A stretch of 64,000 nt of DNA from JAABTH01 sp964390725 (GTDB taxonomy: Bacteria > Bacillota > Dethiobacteria > DTU022): NCBI GenBank assembly GCA_964390725.1, contig CAYMIW010000005.1:1-64000 (forward strand). The letters run 5' to 3'. Each line of letters starts with the position of its first letter. Position 1 is the stretch's first letter. This document shows positions 25,275 through 34,700 of this stretch, piece after piece. The position numbers were made by a program, and so were the translations under genes. The notes below the pieces were generated by a model, which saw only the letters and a program-made list of their open reading frames with translations, was not told the origin of the DNA and made no database searches.

Positions 25275-26447
25275 TTACCTCCGCACGAGGGCATCGGTCA
25301 TATCAGCGACCCGCCTCATTTCTTTAACATCGTGAACCCTGACTATGTCAACTCCCACACTAATTCCGTAAGCAACCGTGGCTGCGGTTCCCTCAACCCG
25401 CTCATCAACAGGGAGGTTGAGAGTATTGCCCACAATGCGCTTTCGGGAAGTGCCCAGCAGCAGGGGGAAACCAAGTGCTTTAATTTCGCTTAAATGAAGC
25501 ATAACATCGAGATTTTGTTGATGGTCTTTTCCGAAACCGATACCGGGGTCAAGAATAATATTTTTGCTATCAACACCGGCCTGTTCAGCCAGTTCGATCG
25601 ATTCCTGCAGTTCTTTTATTATGTCTGCAATGAGGTCTTTATATACGGTGCTGCGCCTATTGTGCATCAGGCATACAGGCACCTTGTATTTTGCTGCAAC
25701 AGCGGCGATATTTTTATCTTCTTTAAAAGCCCATACATCATTTAATAAATCAACCCCTTCTGCAAGTGCCTGTTCGGCAGTTTCGGCTTTATATGTGTCA
25801 ATGGATATTGGCAGCTTGAAAGCAGAATCTCTTTTCAGGGCCCTAATCAGGGGAAGAACGCGTTTAATTTCATCTGCAGCTGAAACCCTGTCGGCCTGCT
25901 CATATCCGGGACGGGTTGATTCACCACCAATATCTATAATATCCGCTCCATCTTCGGCCATTTGGTATGCCTGGGAAAGAGCCCTGTCAAAACTGTTGAA
26001 CTTTCCTCCATCTGAAAAAGAATCGGGTGTAACATTTAGGATGCCCATTACCAGTGTCTTTTCACCCAGGCTATAAGAATTTTCGCCGATGTACAGCTTG
26101 CCTGCGTTTATATTTGTTGCTCCAACCAGGGCTTGATTAATCAGTGAGCCCAGTTTGGCAAAGGATCCTCCGGCTGATTGCAGGGTATTTGTTAAAGTAT
26201 GTAATTTCTGTTCAGAGCCACTGATCATTACTTGACCTGTTTGGTCAAAGTGCGGGTATATATAAAGATTAATCTTGTTGTCTTCCAGGTGTTTCTCAAG
26301 TGGTTTGAGCAGTTCTCGTGAAACCTGGTTCAGCCTGAGTAGGTGGGGTAAACTGTTCTGATTGAATGAGCAGGCATTTTTATTGATGGTGTCCGGGTGC
26401 ATTAACTCTTTCCTGGTCAGGTTGTAATCAAGATATATTACCTGCAT
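25275..26447 (-). CDS. folP: Dihydropteroate synthase with N-terminal extension
   Basis: This 390-residue enzyme condenses hydroxymethyl-dihydropterin pyrophosphate with p-aminobenzoate; it is the sulphonamide target. The TIM-barrel DHPS begins near residue 130, with MGILNVTPDSFSDGG, DIIDIGGESTRPG, DTYKAETAEQAL, and later GTSRKR and VHDVKEM. The first 125 residues are an extension of unknown function found in some Clostridia. I use ATG 26447, which has GGGAG 8 nt upstream, rather than GTG 26456. Confidence 0.94.
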   Translation of the reverse strand: MQVIYLDYNLTRKELMHPDTINKNACSFNQNSLPHLLRLNQVSRELLKPLEKHLEDNKINLYIYPHFDQTGQVMISGSEQKLHTLTNTLQSAGGSFAKLGSLINQALVGATNINAGKLYIGENSYSLGEKTLVMGILNVTPDSFSDGGKFNSFDRALSQAYQMAEDGADIIDIGGESTRPGYEQADRVSAADEIKRVLPLIRALKRDSAFKLPISIDTYKAETAEQALAEGVDLLNDVWAFKEDKNIAAVAAKYKVPVCLMHNRRSTVYKDLIADIIKELQESIELAEQAGVDSKNIILDPGIGFGKDHQQNLDVMLHLSEIKALGFPLLLGTSRKRIVGNTLNLPVDERVEGTAATVAYGISVGVDIVRVHDVKEMRRVADMTDALVRR

Positions 26448-26464
26448 TGAACTCACTCCCGGGA

Positions 26465-26977
26465 TCAGTATTCCAGCCCTGATTTGTGGGGCTGTTTATC
26501 TATTTTATTGCACTTATCAGCAGCATTACAGGTAAAACAGATTCGTGAGTGTTTATCTGCTTTATAAAGAGCGGAGCTAAGGGCTGACCGGCGGTTAATG
26601 TATTGATCTGATTTGCGGTGTTCCAAAATCGCTTTTCTGATCAGGCAGCTTTCAGATTGTGAAAATTTTGCCCTGTTTAATATGGGCAGGGCTATCCTGG
26701 CACTGTGTTCAGCATGATCGCCACCATGGCTATATTCAAACCAGCGCCCGATATCATGAAGCAAACCTGTTGCATAGGCTATTTCCCGGGAAATATACGG
26801 ACAGCCATCTTCAAGCAGAAATAACCAGGTTAGCCGAGCGGTGGTGAGCATGTGCTCGAAACTATGCGAGCAATAAATTCTATCTGTTTCAGCATTATTA
26901 TTTTTTTTCACTAAGTTTTGGTATTCCGGGTCATTCAATATATTATTAACCCTTTTCATGAAACTGTTTGCGGCCAT
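26465..26977 (-). CDS. HD-domain phosphohydrolase in the folate operon
   Basis: This 170-residue protein has an HD superfamily domain: HSFEHMLTTARL (metal His), GLLHDIGRW (HD pair) and a third His in GGDHAEHSARIAL. Such proteins are metal-dependent phosphohydrolases, often acting on nucleotides. The C-terminus has CFTCNAADKC, a possible extra metal site. It lies 2 nt after folE and before folP. The pathway needs an enzyme to strip phosphates from dihydroneopterin triphosphate, and none of the known ones (FolQ/NudB) is visible here, so it is a candidate for that step. This role is inferred from position only. Confidence 0.85.
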   Translation of the reverse strand: MAANSFMKRVNNILNDPEYQNLVKKNNNAETDRIYCSHSFEHMLTTARLTWLFLLEDGCPYISREIAYATGLLHDIGRWFEYSHGGDHAEHSARIALPILNRAKFSQSESCLIRKAILEHRKSDQYINRRSALSSALYKADKHSRICFTCNAADKCNKIDKQPHKSGLEY

Positions 26978-26979
26978 TA

Positions 26980-27543
26980 TCAGTTCCCCTGGATTAAGCT
27001 GAAGACTTCTACACGTGAGCTCGGGTTTCTTCTAAATAATCCCCGCACTGCGGAAGTTACAGTAACGGCTCCCGGTTTACCCACACCGCGGATGCTCATG
27101 CATAGGTGCTCAGCCTCAATTACAACAACAACACCTTTGGGGTCCAGCTCTTCGGTAATGATGTCGGCAATGTTACTGGTAAGTCTTTCCTGTAACTGTG
27201 GTCGCCTGGATACTGTTTCAATTACCCTGACTAGTTTGCTTAAACCGACAATCCTACCACCTGACGGAAGGTAAGCAATATGTGCTTTGCCATAAAAAGG
27301 CAAAAAATGGTGTTCACACATCGAGTAAAAAGATATATCCTTAACCAGGACGATCTCATCGTGGCCGTCCTCAACAAAACAGGTCTGCAGGTGTTTTCTG
27401 GGGTCCTGGTGGAGACCGCCAAACAGTTCTTCATACATATTTGCTACACGCCGGGGAGTGCCCTGCAGCCCTTCGCGATTAAGGTCCTCACCCACCGCTT
27501 CAATGATCATTTTAACTGCTTTTTCAATTTTATCTTTATCCAT
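26980..27543 (-). CDS. folE: GTP cyclohydrolase I (FolE1)
   Basis: This 187-residue zinc enzyme converts GTP to dihydroneopterin triphosphate, the first folate step. The zinc ligands are visible in CEHHFLPF (Cys and His) and EHLCMSIRG (second Cys). GLSKLVR and QERLTSNIAD are typical. I start at ATG 27543, which has AAAGGCGGGG upstream and leaves a 17-nt gap to the preceding gene. The longer frame from 27588 would overlap that gene and adds 15 unrelated residues. Confidence 0.96.
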   Translation of the reverse strand: MDKDKIEKAVKMIIEAVGEDLNREGLQGTPRRVANMYEELFGGLHQDPRKHLQTCFVEDGHDEIVLVKDISFYSMCEHHFLPFYGKAHIAYLPSGGRIVGLSKLVRVIETVSRRPQLQERLTSNIADIITEELDPKGVVVVIEAEHLCMSIRGVGKPGAVTVTSAVRGLFRRNPSSRVEVFSLIQGN

Positions 27544-27560
27544 ATTTACCCCGCCTTTCA

Positions 27561-28874
27561 CTAATATAATATTACATCGGGCAGCCATAGAATAAGGCTA
27601 TACATAAACGTAGAAGCCAGAATATTTTCTGTTCGCAAATAAAGATAACCCAGTATAGCAGCAAGACCGGGCACAAGAACTGCTATTTCGAGATAAATGT
27701 ATGGATACAATAACATATTTGGTTCTATTGCTGCAATAACTGCTAACCTGGTTAATCCGGTTAAAATTGCCATAAATAACAGGCCCTTATTGATGCCCCA
27801 CTGCCGGCAGAAAACGGGCAGGATAAAACCGCGCCAGAACAGTTCCCTGGGCAGGCAGATCAATAAATAAATAACAGGTAAATTTAGCAAGAGCTGCGAA
27901 TCATCAAAACAAATACCTTTTGGCAAACCGTTTACAGTCCCGATTATCAGGATGGCAGTTAAAAAAGCAATTAAGTAACCGTATCTAATTCTCTCCTGGC
28001 GTAAGCCAAGATCAAGGTAATCAATGACACCTTTCCGTGAGAGTACTACAAGAATGAACAATATACAAAAGTAAGCGATCGATAAGTAAAAAGGTGACAA
28101 ATTATAGTAGGTGAAATATATAGTTGCTATTACAAGGAAAATTATTGACAGAAAAGCGGTTAAGCTTACCTTCACCCCTGGTTTGATGCCAACCAGGTGA
28201 TGCCAATAGCGTGAGTAACCGTGATCGAATGTAAAAATAGCTATAATTAAAAACATAATAACTGCAAAGAGAAAATAGATAACATAGGTTACGAAAAGGC
28301 TTAAAGCTGAAACATTAACGTAAGGAGGTAGAAGCGGTTCACCTGCTGCAGAGATAAAATAAAAGTTCAACGGGTTTTCTTCCCCGGTAAATGATATTGC
28401 AATTGTATCCTGCCAAATAACTGTTGCATCTCTTTGCTTTTCTATTACTTTTTCAATCTGGGCCAGCTCATTTGGATCATCAACAGGAAGAAATATGATG
28501 CTGCCCCGTATTACCTCAAAATAAAAATCTTCAACCTTAATAAAAATACCACCGGGACTGCTTTCAGGCAACATATTCCCAAAATACCGGTAATCGCCTT
28601 CACCCAGGAGCAAAAAACTTCGTTTATTGCCTGTTTCTTCAACTGTAACAATAGTTCCGCCGTCCGGATAAGTGATATTGAATTCTTCTGTTTCTATTGA
28701 CCATGGTTCAAAATAGTACGCTGAAATTAAGTCAAACTCTGATTCTGTTGACCCCAGTGAATTGGGGAAAAAAGCTGTTAAAACAAAAGCGCTAATTACC
28801 AGTAGAGTTGTAACAACAAGTAAAATCAGTAATGCCACAAAATAATTTTTACCGGCTAGTTTGTTTATTAGCAA
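27561..28874 (-). CDS. CPBP-like multi-pass membrane protein with degenerate protease motifs
   Basis: This is a 437-residue membrane protein. One N-terminal helix (about 10-33) is followed by a roughly 150-residue extracytoplasmic domain and then about seven more helices (from about 190). The region PRELFWRGFILPVF resembles the EExxxR motif of CPBP (Abi) intramembrane proteases, but the first Glu is Arg. No FxxxH motif follows, and the C-terminal ENILASTFMYSLILW lacks its usual His. It is probably inactive as a protease or belongs to a divergent branch. It is the first gene of the folate operon, 17 nt before folE. A link to folate synthesis is not evident. Confidence 0.65.
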   Translation of the reverse strand: MLINKLAGKNYFVALLILLVVTTLLVISAFVLTAFFPNSLGSTESEFDLISAYYFEPWSIETEEFNITYPDGGTIVTVEETGNKRSFLLLGEGDYRYFGNMLPESSPGGIFIKVEDFYFEVIRGSIIFLPVDDPNELAQIEKVIEKQRDATVIWQDTIAISFTGEENPLNFYFISAAGEPLLPPYVNVSALSLFVTYVIYFLFAVIMFLIIAIFTFDHGYSRYWHHLVGIKPGVKVSLTAFLSIIFLVIATIYFTYYNLSPFYLSIAYFCILFILVVLSRKGVIDYLDLGLRQERIRYGYLIAFLTAILIIGTVNGLPKGICFDDSQLLLNLPVIYLLICLPRELFWRGFILPVFCRQWGINKGLLFMAILTGLTRLAVIAAIEPNMLLYPYIYLEIAVLVPGLAAILGYLYLRTENILASTFMYSLILWLPDVILY

Positions 28875-28988
28875 CTATGATTCCTCCTGTGAATGTTCCT
28901 GCTGTCAAAGTGCTTTCCAATACTTCGACGGGGTTATTAATTATCCTCTATTATGATTAACGGTCGTTCCATTGGCCATTTGTATTTC

Positions 28989-29017
28989 TTGTTAAAATAT
29001 AGCAGATCTGCTATAGT
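28989..29017 (+). promoter_or_regulatory. coaX promoter overlapped by an 18-bp perfect palindrome
   Basis: TTGTTA (28989-28994), a 17-nt spacer and TATAGT (29012-29017) fit a sigma-A promoter. The perfect palindrome TATAGCAGATCTGCTATA (28998-29015) fills most of the spacer and the -10. This is the geometry of a repressor operator. The binding protein is not known. The predicted start is near 29024, about 44 nt before coaX. Confidence 0.65.
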
Positions 29018-29067
29018 GTATTTATTCTTCAGGTATTTCATATTATATATTAACCGGGGTGAAATAA

Positions 29068-29838
29068 TTGTTTCTGGCTATAGATGTTGGTAATACCCAT
29101 ATTATGCTCGGAGTATTCAAAGATGACACGGTGACTGTTTATTGGAGGTTGGCCACCAGGCGTGATAGCACGGAGGACGAACTGGGGATGATAGTGAAAA
29201 ACCTCTTCCAGGATAGTGGTATCAGCATGGAAAGTATTCACTCAATTGCAATTTCATCGGTTGTGCCACCTTTGATGTATTCATTGGATCGAATGGCAAG
29301 AAAATATTTTAACATTGAGCCCCTGATTGTTGGGCCGGGTATTAAAACCGGTTTAAATATTATTCTTGATAATCCACGGGAGGTTGGTGCGGACCGTATT
29401 GTTAATGCTGTAGCAGCAATTAGTCTTTACAGCACTCCCCTGATTATTGTTGACTTTGGAACTGCCACTACCTATTGTGCCGTTGATGAGGATAGTAACT
29501 ATCTGGGAGGAGTGATTGCTCCGGGCATCGGCATTTCCATGGAAGCTTTGTTCGAAAAGGCTGCTAAACTGCCGCGTGTTGAAATAATCAGGCCGGCAAA
29601 GGTAATTGGTCACGATACAGTAACCAGTATGCAAGCAGGAATTGTATTTGGTTTTGTCGGGCAGGTTGATGGCATCGTGCGCCGTATTTCTTCAGAGTTA
29701 AAGGGCGAACCATTCGTTGTCGCAACCGGGGGCTTTGCAGGAATGATTGCCCGTGAATCAGAAACTATCCAGGAGGTTAATCCGCTTCTGACCCTGGAAG
29801 GATTGCGCATTATCAACCAGATGAACCAGAAAAGTTAA
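29068..29838 (+). CDS. coaX: Type III pantothenate kinase
   Basis: This 256-residue enzyme catalyses the first step of coenzyme A synthesis. The phosphate-binding motif DVGNTHIMLGVF is at the N-terminus, with GADRIVNAVAA, DFGTATTYCAVD and GGVIAPGIGISMEALF downstream. The start is TTG with GGGGTGA upstream. In Bacillus the coaX gene also lies close after ftsH. The small membrane protein gene follows 9 nt downstream and is probably co-transcribed. Confidence 0.96.
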   Translation: MFLAIDVGNTHIMLGVFKDDTVTVYWRLATRRDSTEDELGMIVKNLFQDSGISMESIHSIAISSVVPPLMYSLDRMARKYFNIEPLIVGPGIKTGLNIILDNPREVGADRIVNAVAAISLYSTPLIIVDFGTATTYCAVDEDSNYLGGVIAPGIGISMEALFEKAAKLPRVEIIRPAKVIGHDTVTSMQAGIVFGFVGQVDGIVRRISSELKGEPFVVATGGFAGMIARESETIQEVNPLLTLEGLRIINQMNQKS

Positions 29839-29847
29839 GGAGAGGAT

Positions 29848-30054
29848 ATGATGTTTGGTTTTGCTAATGTTTTAATGATTCCCCTTATCGTAGCGATTGT
29901 TGTTTTGTTCATGTCATTTTTACTCCAATGGTTGTGGAATATAACCATACCTGAATTGTTCAGCGTAAAAGAGTTATCTTACTGGCAAGCATTTCGATTG
30001 ATTATAATAGCATCCATTTTGTTTGGTGGAGCAGGCTTTCGTTTAATAAGCTAG
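29848..30054 (+). CDS. Small two-helix membrane protein
   Basis: This 68-residue hydrophobic protein has two predicted membrane segments (about 8-30 and 48-66). They are joined by WNITIPELFSVKELSYWQAFRL, a pattern (WN-x3-P-x-LF ... YWQAF) shared by many small uncharacterised bacterial membrane proteins. AAGGAGAGG overlaps the end of coaX and gives a good SD. Function is unknown. Confidence 0.75.
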   Translation: MMFGFANVLMIPLIVAIVVLFMSFLLQWLWNITIPELFSVKELSYWQAFRLIIIASILFGGAGFRLIS

Positions 30055-30165
30055 TTATATGGCTTGTTTCTCATTTTGGCATTATTGCTGTTTTTGCTTT
30101 TGCACTGGGAATTCCTGATTTTTCAAGGCAGATTATAAACCTGTATATTCAATAACAGTTTATAT

Positions 30166-30189
30166 TGTTCTATTGGTAGAACAGGAGGG
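30166..30189 (+). promoter_or_regulatory. Hairpin abutting the patatin gene's ribosome-binding site
   Basis: TGTTCTA (30166-30172) and TAGAACA (30177-30183) form a perfect 7-bp stem with a TTGG loop. Its last base is the first base of the SD AGGAGGG (30183-30189). It may affect ribosome access, or be an operator. Confidence 0.4.
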
Positions 30190-30195
30190 TTATTT

Positions 30196-31011
30196 TTGAA
30201 AATAGGGTTGGCTTTGGGTGGTGGAGCGGCAAGGGGAATTGCTCATATCGGTGTGTTAAAATATCTCGAAGATCGGGGCGTTGTTCCCTGTTGTGTGGCC
30301 GGGACAAGCGCAGGCAGTATTGTCGGGTCACTCTATTGTTCTGGTAAAACTCCTGATGAATTAATCAAAATTGCCAAATCTATATCCTGGAAAGATCTTG
30401 TGAAAATAACTATTCCCAAGAAAGGGTTGATCAATTCCAGTTTAATTCTAGATATAGTCAGTGAATATCTTGGCGAAATCGATTTTAAAGATCTGAAGAT
30501 TCCCCTTAAAGTAAATGCGGTAGACCTGCTCAGCGGCGATGAAATAGTTATTACCGAGGGGTCGGTCGCAGAATCAGTTCAGGCAAGCTGTGCCATTCCC
30601 GGAATTTTTACACCGGTAAAAAAAGATAAGTATTTCTTTGTGGACGGCGGGTTACTGGACAATGTCCCGGTAACTACCATGTTGGATGAAGATTTGGATT
30701 ACATCATAGCAGTAGACGTAGGTTCACAGAAACCCTTTGAAAAGGAACCATCAAGTATATTTGAAATACTCATGCAGTCATTTGACATTGTCAGGCGGCA
30801 TAGGGATATACCGGCTCATAAGCATGCAGATGTAATGATTGCCCCTGACCTTGGGGATATCAGTTTGTGGGATGTAACTAAAACAGATATCCTGGTTAAC
30901 AAAGGTTATAAAGAGGCAGAAGAAAAGTTAAGCGGGGTGGACCTGGGGAAAAAGCAGGGTAAATTCCAGAAATGGTTAAGAAACCGTAAAAAAAATAAAA
31001 AGGAACAATAA
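30196..31011 (+). CDS. Patatin-like phospholipase
   Basis: This 271-residue serine esterase of the RssA/patatin family would release fatty acids from lipids. The oxyanion motif GGGAARG is near residue 9, the nucleophile elbow GTSAGS near 38 and the dyad Asp in VDGGLLDNVP near 157. The C-terminus is highly basic. The start is TTG, 6 nt after AGGAGGG. The physiological substrate is unknown. Nitroreductase follows 7 nt downstream. Confidence 0.92.
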   Translation: MKIGLALGGGAARGIAHIGVLKYLEDRGVVPCCVAGTSAGSIVGSLYCSGKTPDELIKIAKSISWKDLVKITIPKKGLINSSLILDIVSEYLGEIDFKDLKIPLKVNAVDLLSGDEIVITEGSVAESVQASCAIPGIFTPVKKDKYFFVDGGLLDNVPVTTMLDEDLDYIIAVDVGSQKPFEKEPSSIFEILMQSFDIVRRHRDIPAHKHADVMIAPDLGDISLWDVTKTDILVNKGYKEAEEKLSGVDLGKKQGKFQKWLRNRKKNKKEQ

Positions 31012-31018
31012 AGATTAT

Positions 31019-31639
31019 ATGCTTAATTGCCACGATACAATTTTACAGAGGCGCAGCATTAGGAAGTTTAAAGAACGGCCTGTACCGGAAGAATACATTG
31101 AAATAATGCTTGAAGCAGCCAGGCAGGCTCCTTCGGGTACTAATCGTCAACCCTGGCGATTTGTTATAATCCGGGAAGAAGAAAAAGAAGCTATTGCCCC
31201 GGCTGTAGTGCAACCTTTTGTTCTCCAGGCCCCGGTTGTATTTATATGTTGTCTGGACCACAAAGCGTATATCCGTGAACTAACCGAGCAGAGACTGCTT
31301 GAATTGGTTGAAGCCAGGGTGGTAGACAAAAAAGCTGCTGAGGTAATCTACAATAGAAAAATACCCGCTGCTGTTGATGATGTAATTTTACCGCCTTCGG
31401 CTTTTATCGATCTTGGTATTGCGGTTGAACATATGGTTCTTACCGCTACTGCTTTGGGGTTGGGAAGTTGCTGGGTTCGCCTTGTTGATACAACAATGCT
31501 GCACCGGTTGCTTTCTCTGCCGGATAATATAGAAGTAGTTGCGCTTCTGCCGGTTGGATTTCCCGACCAATCACCCCGGCCCCGCCCGCGTTTAAATCGC
31601 AATGATATTATTATTCAGGCTAAGATTAACAACCAATAA
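31019..31639 (+). CDS. Nitroreductase-family flavoprotein
   Basis: This 206-residue FMN-dependent oxidoreductase has the N-terminal RRSIRKFKERPVPEEY signature, APSGTNRQPWRF (FMN phosphate binding) and the C-terminal LGLGSCWVRL region. Members reduce nitroaromatics, quinones or enoates with NAD(P)H; the substrate cannot be assigned. The SD is weak, and it is probably translated with the patatin gene. Confidence 0.92.
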   Translation: MLNCHDTILQRRSIRKFKERPVPEEYIEIMLEAARQAPSGTNRQPWRFVIIREEEKEAIAPAVVQPFVLQAPVVFICCLDHKAYIRELTEQRLLELVEARVVDKKAAEVIYNRKIPAAVDDVILPPSAFIDLGIAVEHMVLTATALGLGSCWVRLVDTTMLHRLLSLPDNIEVVALLPVGFPDQSPRPRPRLNRNDIIIQAKINNQ

Positions 31640-31670
31640 AGTCAGATACATTGCCCGGAGTATAACAAAA

Positions 31671-31708
31671 AAAGGCAGGGAGTTAAAACAACACTCCCTG
31701 CCTTTTAT
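31671..31708. terminator. Bidirectional terminator between nitroreductase and nifJ
   Basis: A perfect 13-bp stem (31671-31683 with 31693-31705) has a 9-nt loop, A-rich flanks on the left and T-rich flanks on the right. It can terminate both convergent transcripts. Confidence 0.9.
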
Positions 31709-31739
31709 AATTAGCTGAATAAGTATCTGGCGTTACGTG

Positions 31740-34700
31740 TTAGTTTCCCGTTTTCACTTCAGCCATTTTCCGGTACATATCGAGTCGTTCTTTGGCATCT
31801 TTTTCAGCTTTTTCAAATAAGACATCTGCCCTGTCGGGAAACTCTTTCTTCAGAGCTTTAAAGCGTACTTCGTTCATCATGAACGTTCTCAGGTCTTCTT
31901 TCGGTTCCTTTGAATCAAGAGTGAAGGGGTTTTTGCCCTCTTCGATTAGCAGCGGGTTATAGCGGAATAATGGCCAGTAACCAGACTCAACGGCCAGTTT
32001 GCCTTCACGCTGGCTCTTGCTCATATCAATACCGTGAGCGATACAGGGAGAGTAAGCTATAATAAGCGAAGGTCCGGGGTATGCTTCAGCTTCTACGAGA
32101 GCTTTCATAAACTGATTCTTGTTCGCTCCCATTGATACCATGGCCACATAAACATAACCGTAGGTTACAGCCATCAGCCCCAGGTCTTTCTTGCGCATTT
32201 CTTTTCCTGCAGCAGCAAATTTAGCTATAGCCCCGGTTGGTGTTGATTTGGATGATTGTCCACCTGTATTAGAGTAAACTTCCGTATCTAAAACAAGTAT
32301 ATTAACGTCTGCTCCGGTGGCGATAACATGATCCAGGCCTCCATAGCCAATATCGTAGGCCCACCCGTCTCCACCGAATATCCATATTGAACGTTTTGCC
32401 AGCAAGCTGGCGTTACTGCGAATTTGTTTTATTAAATCAGTATTCTCTGCCTGGCCTTGTTCTGCTTCCAGCAGCTCCCGTACTTTATCCGCTGTTTTTA
32501 GCGATTCTTCTCCTTGTTCTTTAACTGACAGCCACTTTTCTAAAGACTCCTTTAATGCATTACTGATGGGGGTTTTAAGTAGTTCTTCCACCTGTTCAGT
32601 TAGCTTGGCCCGGCGCTGGTTTACTGCAAGTGAATAACCAAAACCGAATTCTGCATTGTCTTCGAAGAGAGAGCTGGCCCAGGCAGGACCCCGGCCCTTG
32701 CTGTCGATTGTATAAGGAACGGTTGGAGCATTGCCTCCATAGATTGATGAACAGCCAGTGGCGTTTGCCACGATCATACGGTTGCCGTAAAGCTGGGTTA
32801 TTACTTTGATATATGGTGTTTCACCACAACCGGCGCATGATCCTGAAAACTCAAAGAGAGGTTTACGGAACTGGCTGCCGCGAACTGTAGTTGGTGCAAT
32901 GTCAAGCTCAGCTTCGGGAAGGGTTTCTGCATAACGGAAATTTTTATCTTCCACTATTTTTACTTCTTCCAGCGGTTTCATAATCAGTGCTTTCTCTTTG
33001 GCAGGGCAGATATCCGCACAGTTGCCGCATCCTGTACAATCAAGCGGGGCTACCTGTATCCTGTATTGGTAACCTTTTATATCTTTACTGCTTCCCTCAA
33101 CAGTTTTAAACTCTTCAGGGGCGCCATCTAAATCTTCCGGCCTGGCAATATAGGGTCTGATTGCAGCATGTGGACAGACGAAAGAACACTGGTTGCACTG
33201 AATGCAGTTTTCGCTTAGCCAGATCGGTATATTAATGGCAATACCACGTTTTTCGTAGCGGGTAGTTCCTGTCGGTACTGTGCCATCAGGGTTGAATGCG
33301 CTGACCGGTAATTCATCGCCCTTCAGGGCAGTCATCGGGTAGATAGTATCGCATACATACTGCGGTGCTTCCTCGGGGGTGAAAACAGCACCTTCGGTTG
33401 CATCTGCCCAGGAATCGGGATATTTCACCTCTTCCAAAGCCTCTACCCCTTTATAAATGGCAGCAACATTTTTTTCAACTATTTCTGCACCTTTTTTACC
33501 GTAAGATTTGTTGATCATTTTTTCAATCTGTTCAAAGGCAAGTTTAGAATCAATTACACCCGACAGTTTGAAGAATGCGGCCTGCATGATTACATTAATC
33601 CTGCCGCCGAGGCCAATTTCCCCGGCTATTTTAAAAGCATCTATGTTGTAGAATTTCAATTTTTTACGGGCTATTGTCTGTTTCATCTCAACGGGAAGAT
33701 GAGTTTCCATATCTTCGGGGCTCCAGTCGGAGTTGAGCAGAAAAACGCCATTGTCGACTATTCCATCAAGGACATCGTACCTTGTGACAAATGAAGGGTT
33801 ATGGCAGGCCACAAAATCCGGTTGATCAATTTGGTAGGTTGATTTGATTTCCTTAGGCCCAAAACGCAGGTGTGATACAGTAATTCCTCCTGATTTTTTC
33901 GAGTCATAAACAAAATAACCCTGGGCATATTGGTCGGTATTGTTACCGATAATGATAATGCTGTTTTTGTTAGCTCCAACCGTACCATCAGAACCTAATC
34001 CGTAAAATTTGGCCCTGTAGGTGCCTTCGGGGCTGGTGTGCAGACATGATGGAACTGCGAGAGAGGTGTGAGTCACATCATCGTTAATCCCGACAGTGAA
34101 ATGATTCTTCGGATTATCTGCATCCAGGTTGTCAAAAACCGCCTTGGCCATGCACGGGTTAAATTCCTTGGAACCTAAGCCGTAGCGACCGCCAATAATC
34201 AGTGGGGTTTGCTTAACTTCCATGAAAGCGGTGCAGACATCTTCATAGAGGGGCTCGCCAAGGGCACCAGGCTCCTTAGTCCTGTCAAGAACAGCAATTT
34301 TTTCGCACGATTTCGGCAGTGCAGCCAGGAAATGATCCCTGGAAAAAGGTCTGTAGAGCCTGACTTTCAGCAAGCCGACCTTTTCACCCTGCTTAACCAG
34401 GTAATCAACTGTTTCCTGGATTGTTTCACAGGCAGAGCCCATGCAGATGACAACATTCTTGGCATCTGGAGCTCCGTAATAGTCGAATAGCTGATAACGG
34501 CGTCCGGTGAGTTTATAAACCTGCTCCATTACAGCCGCCACTTTTTCGGGAGTGTCAAGGTAAAATTGGTTGGCTGCTTCGCGGTTCTGGAAATAGATAT
34601 CGGGATTCTGGGCTGTGCCCCGCTGATGCGGGTTGTCGGGATCAAGCGCCCGTTCTCTGAAAGCATTAATGGCATCCCAGTCAACAATTTTCTTGATATC

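Noticed and set aside
25564..26076. 170-codon forward reading frame opposite folP
   Set aside because: Antisense shadow of folP; composition is Ser/Ala-rich and no family is recognisable.
30051..30155. Hydrophobic open frame (about 34 codons) between the small membrane protein and the patatin gene
   Set aside because: It reads like a membrane helix but has no ATG, GTG or TTG in frame at its beginning and no SD. It may be a remnant, but a gene cannot be supported.
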